NCBI RefSeq assembly: GCF_004331645.1
Contig: NZ_SJSK01000001.1
Coordinates: 620,001-684,000 of the forward strand
Direction of reading: 5' to 3'
DNA: 64,000 nt
DNA from: Pedobacter frigiditerrae
Lineage (GTDB): Bacteria > Bacteroidota > Bacteroidia > Sphingobacteriales > Sphingobacteriaceae
Both the position numbers and the translations under genes were made by a program. The notes below the pieces were generated by a model, which did no database searches, was not told the DNA's origin, and saw only the letters and a list, made by a program, of their open reading frames with translations. Each line of letters opens with the position of its first letter. Positions within the stretch are counted from its first letter, which is position 1. Of the stretch, positions 31,945-37,632 are shown piece by piece.

Positions 31945-32661
31945 ATGTCAGATACTAAAAGACCTCCATATTCCTGTTATGTCATTGATGACGAGCTTCA
32001 TTCTGTTGAGGCAATGACTAATTATGTAAGTCGTGTGCCAGAGCTTTCCCTAATGGGCTGTTCGACAAATCCGATGGAGGCGTTAAGGGAAGTAAGCGAG
32101 GGAGTAACTCCAGACATCATATTGTTGGATGTTGAAATGCCTCAAATTTCGGGCATTGATTTAATCGAAAGGCTTCCTAAGGAATCAGTTATTATATTGA
32201 TAACTGGTCACTCAAAATATGCACTCGATGGCTTTGAAAAAGATGTTGTAGACTTCCTTCTAAAGCCCATTTCCTTCGACCGTTTTACCAAGGCAATAAA
32301 TAAGGCGATAACATTTCTTCAGCAGACCCTGCGCTTAGAGAGCTCACTCTTCGTTAACCTAACAGGTGGGGCTGACCTTTTGCCAATCAAGATTAATTCG
32401 ATACTGTACATCGAGGCACAGGATCACAGGATGAACATCTGTACTTTGGAGGGCAGTCATCTTGTAAAAATCAGTATGAAGCACATTCAGGACAAGCTTT
32501 CTAATGAGATGTTCGTTAGGGTTCACAGGTCATTCATTGTCAACGTTAACCATATCAAAACCATAAATAAGAGCTTTATGCTTTTGACTGGGGATATAAA
32601 AATCTCAATCGGAGAGGCATATAAGACAGGGCTCTTTGAACTCATCAAGCAAAACAAATAG
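31945..32661 (+). CDS. LytTR-type response regulator
   Basis: 238 residues. The receiver domain (1-125) has CYVIDDE (acidic pocket), the phospho-acceptor D62 in IILLDVEMPQISG, T/S in ILITGHS and K in FLLKPISF. The LytTR DNA-binding domain (about 140-236) has INSILYIEAQDHRMNI and MFVRVHRSFIVNVNHI. No histidine kinase is nearby, so its sensor lies elsewhere or is provided by the host. The next genes on the same strand encode small exported proteins, the likely targets. Confidence 0.92.
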   Translation: MSDTKRPPYSCYVIDDELHSVEAMTNYVSRVPELSLMGCSTNPMEALREVSEGVTPDIILLDVEMPQISGIDLIERLPKESVIILITGHSKYALDGFEKDVVDFLLKPISFDRFTKAINKAITFLQQTLRLESSLFVNLTGGADLLPIKINSILYIEAQDHRMNICTLEGSHLVKISMKHIQDKLSNEMFVRVHRSFIVNVNHIKTINKSFMLLTGDIKISIGEAYKTGLFELIKQNK

Positions 32662-32733
32662 GCATTCACGTATGGAATTTGCCTATTGGCGATTTTTTTA
32701 CATAAAGTCAAAGGACTAGGCTATCTTAGTAAA

Positions 32734-33180
32734 ATGAAGAACATACTAATTACACTTTTGCTATGCGTTGCATCTAATATCTGCTTTTCTCAGTCGCAAG
32801 CCTCTGACGCAATCAAGAAGTCGTTAGTTGTAGACCAGAAGTTGTTTCATTCCAATGAGTTTGAAAAAAAGAGTTTCCTGTTTTTGCTGACACTTAGTAT
32901 AGATAGTAACGGAAATGTCGATTCGGTCTCCCATTCAGAGAGCGACGTTTTTTCTAAAAAGTTGATTGATATAAATAAAACTATACGTAGACTAAAAAGC
33001 GATAAAAGCTCTTTTAAGGAATATAAGAACCAAGTTTTGGTTATCGGCATCAACCTGATGCGTTCTGATGCAGAACGTACCTCCTTAACAGACCTCAATA
33101 AACTATATACCAGCTTATTGAAAAGCACAGAGAAATACAAAAAAATTACTTATCTGGATTCTCTGTTGATAGTAATATAA
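32734..33180 (+). CDS. Small exported protein
   Basis: About 148 residues from the ATG at 32734 (the upstream in-frame extension is not signal-like). Signal peptide MKNILITLLLCVASNICFSQ, then a polar, serine- and lysine-rich mature part with no recognised domain. It lies 72 bp after the LytTR gene on the same strand, so it is probably in the same unit or regulated by it. Confidence 0.7.
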   Translation: MKNILITLLLCVASNICFSQSQASDAIKKSLVVDQKLFHSNEFEKKSFLFLLTLSIDSNGNVDSVSHSESDVFSKKLIDINKTIRRLKSDKSSFKEYKNQVLVIGINLMRSDAERTSLTDLNKLYTSLLKSTEKYKKITYLDSLLIVI

Positions 33181-33282
33181 GGGTAACTCGCCATTCTATT
33201 TTATCTCTATATATCATCACTGCGTTCAAGATATTACCGCCTGAATACCAAAACAAACTAAATAATCACTTAAAAAAAGAAA

Positions 33283-33756
33283 ATGAAAAGAACCCATTTA
33301 TTATTAATTGCCCTCATTGCAGTATTGTTTGCCTGTAGCAAAGACCTTGTCACAATGAAAGATGCTCAGGTAGTATCATTTGCAAATGCAAAAGCGCTCG
33401 TGGGAGAAGATAAGACTATTATGCTTAGCTCGGTATCTGTTGACCCTTTGTTTCAGGATTATCTGAGTACACTAATGGATATTCAAAAAACCCATAATGA
33501 ACAACTTAATAAAGCTCAAAAGTACGATGCAACCAAGTGGAAACCCGCCGTCCAACCAAAGACTGAAACTGAATACATCAGTCATCTTAAAAGCCTTGGT
33601 TTCTCTAACCCAGAGCTGATACTTGCTAAGTATAAAGAGGCAAATGGTAAGCTTGCCAAATTGTATAAAAAATATCCCAATTTCTCAAATAGCCTGAGCA
33701 AAGAAGAAAAGGAAGAGTTTTTCAAGAAAGAAACGCTTAAATTTTTATCGAAATGA
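33283..33756 (+). CDS. Lipoprotein of unknown function
   Basis: 157 residues with lipobox (LIAVLFACSKD). The mature part is helical and charged (SKEEKEEFFKKETLKFLSK end). The last codons overlap the start of the next gene by four bases (ATGA), so the two are co-translated. No named family is recognised. Confidence 0.75.
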   Translation: MKRTHLLLIALIAVLFACSKDLVTMKDAQVVSFANAKALVGEDKTIMLSSVSVDPLFQDYLSTLMDIQKTHNEQLNKAQKYDATKWKPAVQPKTETEYISHLKSLGFSNPELILAKYKEANGKLAKLYKKYPNFSNSLSKEEKEEFFKKETLKFLSK

Positions 33757-34082
33757 AAAGCAGAGTAATCCTAATCGTATTCATTGGGTTATTTTTAAGC
33801 ATTAACAACGCAAACGCCCAATCGGTTAACAATTCTACGGTAGAAAAAGTCAGCGTTGTCGGCCCTCCTCCTGAGGTTCCCACTTGTTTGAGCCAGTTCA
33901 ATTCAAGAATGGAGATGACTTATAACTTATGGATATTAATGATAGCGGTTTGTGATGTCACTTTTCCGTCAGATCCCGCAGGTCTTACCGAATGCAAAAT
34001 ATTGGCTGACGACACTAACACCGCGATGCTTATGGCTGATTTAAGTGCCTTTAATAGGTGTAATGACAAAGCGAGTGAATAA
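33753..34082 (+). CDS. Small secreted Cys protein, tandem paralogue 1
   Basis: 109 residues. Signal peptide (LIVFIGLFLSINNANA) then QSVNNSTVEKVSVVGPPPEV and a domain with spaced cysteines (TCLSQF, AVCDVTF, LTECKIL, NRCND). The next gene encodes a paralogue with the same VSVVGPPPE motif and cysteine positions. The four cysteines could form two disulfides in the periplasm or outside the cell. The role is unknown. Confidence 0.75.
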   Translation: MKSRVILIVFIGLFLSINNANAQSVNNSTVEKVSVVGPPPEVPTCLSQFNSRMEMTYNLWILMIAVCDVTFPSDPAGLTECKILADDTNTAMLMADLSAFNRCNDKASE

Positions 34083-34151
34083 GCGCTATGGGTTAAAAAA
34101 ATCGCGCCCTTAATTTTAATCAATTGACCTCTAAAAAATTAAATATTTCAA

Positions 34152-34481
34152 ATGAAAAACGCACTATTTATAATCATATTAATCGGGTTGTCCCTATGCT
34201 TCACTAATGCGGACTCTCAGTCCGTTAATAATTCTAAAATTCCTACTGTTAGTGTTGTGGGTCCACCACCAGAAGCACCAAGTTGTTTAGACTCCTATTT
34301 AAGCTTTTGCGACAACCTGCAGAATATCTTGAGTGCAGCCACAGCGAACTGTACGGCGACGTTTGCGAACGATCCAGATGGACACATCGAATGTAATAAT
34401 TATGCGTTCGACTTGTATTTTAATATGCACGGAGTTGCTGACGCAATGTACGATCGATGTAAATTAAATGAAGCTCAATAA
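34152..34481 (+). CDS. Small secreted Cys protein, tandem paralogue 2
   Basis: 109 residues, the same length as the preceding gene and clearly duplicated: SQSVNNSKIPTVSVVGPPPE, then SCLDSY, CTATFANDPDGHIECNNYA and a final RC. It has its own signal peptide. It has five mature cysteines, against four in paralogue 1. It ends at a bidirectional terminator shared with the convergent HTH gene. Confidence 0.75.
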   Translation: MKNALFIIILIGLSLCFTNADSQSVNNSKIPTVSVVGPPPEAPSCLDSYLSFCDNLQNILSAATANCTATFANDPDGHIECNNYAFDLYFNMHGVADAMYDRCKLNEAQ

Positions 34482-34491
34482 TGAATTAATA

Positions 34492-34515
34492 AAAGCCACT
34501 CAATCGAGTGGCTTT
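34492..34515. terminator. Bidirectional terminator
   Basis: AAAGCCACTC (34492-34501) pairs with GAGTGGCTTT (34506-34515), loop AATC, between the convergent secreted-protein gene and the HTH gene. On the minus strand a T-rich stretch follows. In the circular form it would also end the integrase-HTH transcript. Confidence 0.75.
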
Positions 34516-34940
34516 GTTGTTAGTAGTGTTTCCAGTTTCTTTATCTTTTCTTTATTTGGCGTGCCTTGGTCAATCTCCCAACAGCGTATCGTGGAAGCAT
34601 CAACCCCTAGCAGTTTCCCAAACGCTTTATAGCTCAATCCGTTTATGCACTTGTAAGCAAATATCTTTTCCGATAACGTATTTGTATTTAACTCAAACGG
34701 GACATATCCCAAAAAGGAAATGATACTTGGGTAGTAGTTAATTTGAGGCTTGTTTCGATTGTTTTCCCAGTTGGTAATACAGTCGGCACTAACCTTAAAC
34801 ATTTCCGCCACCTCACTCTGCATTAGACCCAATTGCATACGTTTCTTTTTGATATGCTCTCCAATGTTTTTTGGATTGTTCGGAAAACCTGCTTTGAAAG
34901 GTTTTGGAAAGGTTTTTTCCTTTCGTAGAATAATCGACAC
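34500..34940 (-). CDS. Double-HTH regulator at the right end (joins the integrase in the circle)
   Basis: 146 codons read from a GTG at 34938-34940; there is no ATG before codon 35. HTH 1: PKNIGEHIKKKRMQLGLMQS, EVAEMFKVSADCITNWENNR. HTH 2: SYKAFGKLLGVDASTIRCWE. Proteins of this PK(T/N)IGEH type are, from memory, common beside large serine recombinases. The GTG lies within the attR arm, and two codons further upstream the attP core would join this frame to the integrase (490 + 2 + 146 codons). It may act as the recombinase's DNA-binding partner or repressor. Confidence 0.8.
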   Translation of the reverse strand: MSIILRKEKTFPKPFKAGFPNNPKNIGEHIKKKRMQLGLMQSEVAEMFKVSADCITNWENNRNKPQINYYPSIISFLGYVPFELNTNTLSEKIFAYKCINGLSYKAFGKLLGVDASTIRCWEIDQGTPNKEKIKKLETLLTTKPLD

Positions 34941-34960
34941 ACCAATGTCCTTGCGGTTTT
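34927..34960. other. attR (right attachment junction)
   Basis: Element arm AGAATAATCGAC (34927-34938), 7 nt, TG core (34946-34947), then host comM TCCTTGCGG. The arm is the exact complement of the left arm at 11842-11853 and lies at the same distance from the core. Confidence 0.9.
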
Positions 34961-35431
34961 TTTAATCACCCAGAAAAGGAATGTTTATGCGGCCCAGGAA
35001 TAGTACAAAAGTATTTAAGCAAAATATCTGGCCCCTTATTAGATAGGATCGATTTACACGTTGAGGTTACGCCCGTAAATTTCACAGAACTGGCATCATC
35101 CCGCGAAGCGGAAAAAAGCAGCTTGATTAGAGAAAGAGTGATGAAAGCAAGAGCAGTTCAAGACAAACGTTTTGAAGCTAACGATGCTTTGCATTTTAAC
35201 GCACAGATGAGTCCGAATATGGTTAGGCAAATTTGTGTTATTGATGAAACAGGACAAGTTTTAATTAAACGAGCGATGGAAAAATTAGGCTTATCTGCTC
35301 GCGCTTACGACCGTATTTTAAAAGTTGCACGCACCATTGCAGACTTGGCAGCCAGTGAAAATATAGAGTCGGAACATTTAGCCGAAGCTATACATTATAG
35401 AAGTTTGGATAGAGAAAGTTGGGCTGGATAG
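34946..35431 (+). pseudogene. comM: comM (yifB) 3' part
   Basis: 161 codons continue the gene broken at 11832: CPCGFFNHPEKECLCGPGIV, SGPLLDRIDLHVEVTPV (sensor/arginine-finger region) and MSPNMVRQICVIDETGQVL, ending with the lid-type helices and ESWAG. No start codon is positioned to express a full domain. Joined with 10780-11832 it makes 512 codons without any frameshift, so the gene has not decayed since insertion. Confidence 0.95.
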
Positions 35432-35459
35432 AATGGAAGAAGGTAGAGGTAAAAAGAAC

Positions 35460-35687
35460 CTAATTCTTCAAATATCTATCAATCAACCTACCCACATCTT
35501 CTACTTCCTTATTTTCCTCTAAAATAGGCTCGTCTGTTTTATAATCGATGCGCATCCATTTATTGTTTTTATTGCGAAGTATTTGCATATACTCTGCATC
35601 AAATTTAAAGATGGTAAATGTGCTCCCTTCTTCTGGAATAACTTCGTAAATGATGCCGTTTACCTTGATGTAGAATGATTCTTCCAT
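35460..35687 (-). CDS. Small acidic protein, paralogue of 36797-37057
   Basis: 75 residues: MEESFYIKVNGIIYEVIPEE, then TFTIFKFDAEYMQILRNKNN and a KW-R-DYKTDEPI stretch. The order is like that of the 86-residue protein at 36797 (IEIGEINYAVFPEGNDTYVI and WLKFDKETALPLF). It is a small beta-rich family of unknown role. The two paralogues flank the phosphoesterase gene on the same strand. Confidence 0.7.
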   Translation of the reverse strand: MEESFYIKVNGIIYEVIPEEGSTFTIFKFDAEYMQILRNKNNKWMRIDYKTDEPILEENKEVEDVGRLIDRYLKN

Positions 35688-35692
35688 AGTTG

Positions 35693-36781
35693 CTAAACTT
35701 CGGTAATTAATGTTGATAAATCAGCCTCTTCCAGAATTATTCTTGTGGGTTGTTTTCCTTTTGCATAAGCCCATTTAATTAGTCGAATTTTGCCTTCAGT
35801 AATTTCGATTCCCGTAATATCTCCATCACTAAAACAGCAACAGCCACTGTTAAAGTAATTAGACTTTAATGCAGTGAAACTTGGCATTTCTGCTCCATAA
35901 ATTCTTTCTTTCCGCATCTGCTGTTCAATCTTTTCAATTGCAGCTTCATCCTCGTTTTTTCTTGCTTCGTTTAGGTTGATGTATAACCTTTCTAAATGTG
36001 TTAAAGAATTAAAAACCGGTTGATGTGTATGACCCGTTATGAGAACTGATTGCTGAACAGCTGCCCACTCATACATGAATTGGTTGTGTTTAGATTTGAG
36101 CTGGTTATTAAATGCTGGCGTATTTGGATTAACCTGAAGGTAAGCTTGTAATGGCGCCCAAACCCTCGATACAAACCATTTGCTAAACCAATTTCCATCA
36201 CTTTGTAAATCACCTTGATGGCCGTGAGTTAAGAAAATTTGCAATGGATTATTGCCAATTAAGGTTTGAAGTATTAATCCCTCATAAATTTTAACTTTTG
36301 AACCATAGATTTTTTCTAATTGAAAAGACGCTAATGGGTCGTTGTCCCAATACAAATCATGGTTACCAAATATTTTGATGAAGGCTTCTCTTTTTAGAAA
36401 TTCTGTTTCGAGAATGAAAGTGTCTTTATTATGTTTTTTAACCGCTTCTAAAGAGTTTTCCCATAATTCTTCACTATCGCCCAAGCTTACTAGCGTAAAA
36501 CTCTGCAAGTTGTAATAAGATAAGGCAGCAAGGTAATTCTTCCTGCCGAAATTAAAATCGTCAGCATAGTTTTTGGCTCCCTTATGCTGGTCAGAAAATA
36601 TAATATAAGGTTGCTTGTCGTGAAAATCAAATAACAATCCTTTCTTACCAGGATTCGTAATAATATGGTTAAAAAGATTTGTGAGCGCTTCATGAACACG
36701 CTCTTTTTTGGGATTAGATGCGTATTTATTCGCCATTCTGATAACGAATGAACCAAAAAGCTTTTTTAATAATCTACGCAT
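35693..36781 (-). CDS. Calcineurin-like metallophosphoesterase
   Basis: 362 residues. Metal motifs: YIIFSDQHKGAKN (D-x-H), LVSLGDSEELWE (GD), KIFGNHDLYWD (GNHD), IFLTHGHQGDL (H) and VLITGHTHQPVF (GHTH). No signal peptide, so cytoplasmic. A CCC run (GCCCFSDGDI) near the C-terminus is unusual. It lies 5 bp from one small paralogue gene and 15 bp from the other, so the three form an operon with the thioredoxin and barrel genes upstream. Confidence 0.88.
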   Translation of the reverse strand: MRRLLKKLFGSFVIRMANKYASNPKKERVHEALTNLFNHIITNPGKKGLLFDFHDKQPYIIFSDQHKGAKNYADDFNFGRKNYLAALSYYNLQSFTLVSLGDSEELWENSLEAVKKHNKDTFILETEFLKREAFIKIFGNHDLYWDNDPLASFQLEKIYGSKVKIYEGLILQTLIGNNPLQIFLTHGHQGDLQSDGNWFSKWFVSRVWAPLQAYLQVNPNTPAFNNQLKSKHNQFMYEWAAVQQSVLITGHTHQPVFNSLTHLERLYINLNEARKNEDEAAIEKIEQQMRKERIYGAEMPSFTALKSNYFNSGCCCFSDGDITGIEITEGKIRLIKWAYAKGKQPTRIILEEADLSTLITEV

Positions 36782-36796
36782 CCAGCTCTGCTAAAC

Positions 36797-37057
36797 TTAG
36801 TCCAAATCTTCTTCATCCTCTTCTTCTGGCGGATTTTCATTGTAAGCATCAATTTGCTTTCCTATCTGATTAACTTCTTCATCATAATCAAATAATGGCA
36901 AAGCCGTTTCCTTATCAAATTTTAGCCATTGCTCGGCAGTATCCTTTTGAATTTGAACGTATTCCTTTCCATCTTTGAAAATTACATAAGTATCATTTCC
37001 CTCAGGAAAAACAGCATAATTAATTTCTCCTATTTCAATATCAAATGGTAGTAACAT
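36797..37057 (-). CDS. Small acidic protein, paralogue of 35460-35687
   Basis: 86 residues: FDIEIGEINYAVFPEGNDTY, then VIFKDGKEYVQIQKDTAEQ and a very acidic C-terminus (PPEEEDEEDLD). It starts 1 bp after the thioredoxin gene ends, hence co-transcription. Function unknown. Confidence 0.75.
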   Translation of the reverse strand: MLLPFDIEIGEINYAVFPEGNDTYVIFKDGKEYVQIQKDTAEQWLKFDKETALPLFDYDEEVNQIGKQIDAYNENPPEEEDEEDLD

Positions 37058-37058
37058 A

Positions 37059-37631
37059 TTAATTTTTTAACTCTTTTAATTGTTTAATAAACGCTATAAA
37101 TTTTGGATTTGAATAATTTGCGGCACCTACTTCATTAAATGAAATTCTTCCTTTTTTATCAAATACAATTGTTGTTGGTAGTGAGCCTTTAAATAACTCC
37201 TTAGGCAAATCACTCGCAAAAGTATACACGGGCATTTGGTAGTTTCTTTTATCCATATAAGCCTGGGCTTTTGGGAAATCACTATCGGCATCAATCATTA
37301 AAAAGACAACATCGGTATCGTTTTTTAATTGTTGATGCAATTTATTAATGGAAGGCATTTCTGCCAAACAGGGAGGGCACCAAGTTGCCCAAAAATTAAT
37401 AAAAACCACTTTACCTTTTAATTCATTCAGATTAACAACTTTCCCTTTGGCATTTTTAAACTTAATTTGAGATAAATCTGGCGTAGAAGGTAAAATTTCT
37501 GCATCAACGTTTGGTTTAAATAAGCCTAAGCCCATTAAACCTTGTATCATAAATGCCTTAACTGGCGGCACAAAAAGCACTACCAATATGAGGATTACAA
37601 AAAAGACATTACCAATTATTTTTTTACTCAT
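37059..37631 (-). CDS. TlpA-like thiol-disulfide oxidoreductase
   Basis: 190 residues from the ATG at 37629-37631; a more upstream start would run into the barrel gene. An N-terminal membrane anchor (about 5-25) is followed by a thioredoxin fold with the catalytic WCPPC in VVFINFWATWCPPCLAEMPS and the cis-proline region GSLPTTIVFD. It faces the periplasm and reduces or exchanges disulfides, for example in cytochrome maturation or exported proteins. It overlaps the end of the barrel gene upstream by a few bases, or nearly so. Confidence 0.92.
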   Translation of the reverse strand: MSKKIIGNVFFVILILVVLFVPPVKAFMIQGLMGLGLFKPNVDAEILPSTPDLSQIKFKNAKGKVVNLNELKGKVVFINFWATWCPPCLAEMPSINKLHQQLKNDTDVVFLMIDADSDFPKAQAYMDKRNYQMPVYTFASDLPKELFKGSLPTTIVFDKKGRISFNEVGAANYSNPKFIAFIKQLKELKN

Positions 37632-37632
37632 T

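Larger units (their letters stand above)
11835..34947. mobile_element. 23,113-bp serine-integrase element inserted in comM
   Basis: The borders are fixed by the comM reading frame. Removing bases 11835-34947 rejoins AAT CCT and TGT CCT TGC with no frame change and gives 512 codons plus stop, a usual length for ComM. Inside are two large serine recombinases, an ImmR/ImmA-like pair, XRE regulators, two VirD4/HerA-like ATPases, an IS110 copy and cargo. No relaxase, VirB4 or other secretion channel gene is recognisable. It may be a mobilizable element, or may transfer by an unrecognised route. Phage structural genes are absent. Confidence 0.93.

Noticed and set aside
11835..34947. Element as a prophage
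   Set aside because: No capsid, terminase, portal, tail or lysis gene is recognisable in the 23 kb.
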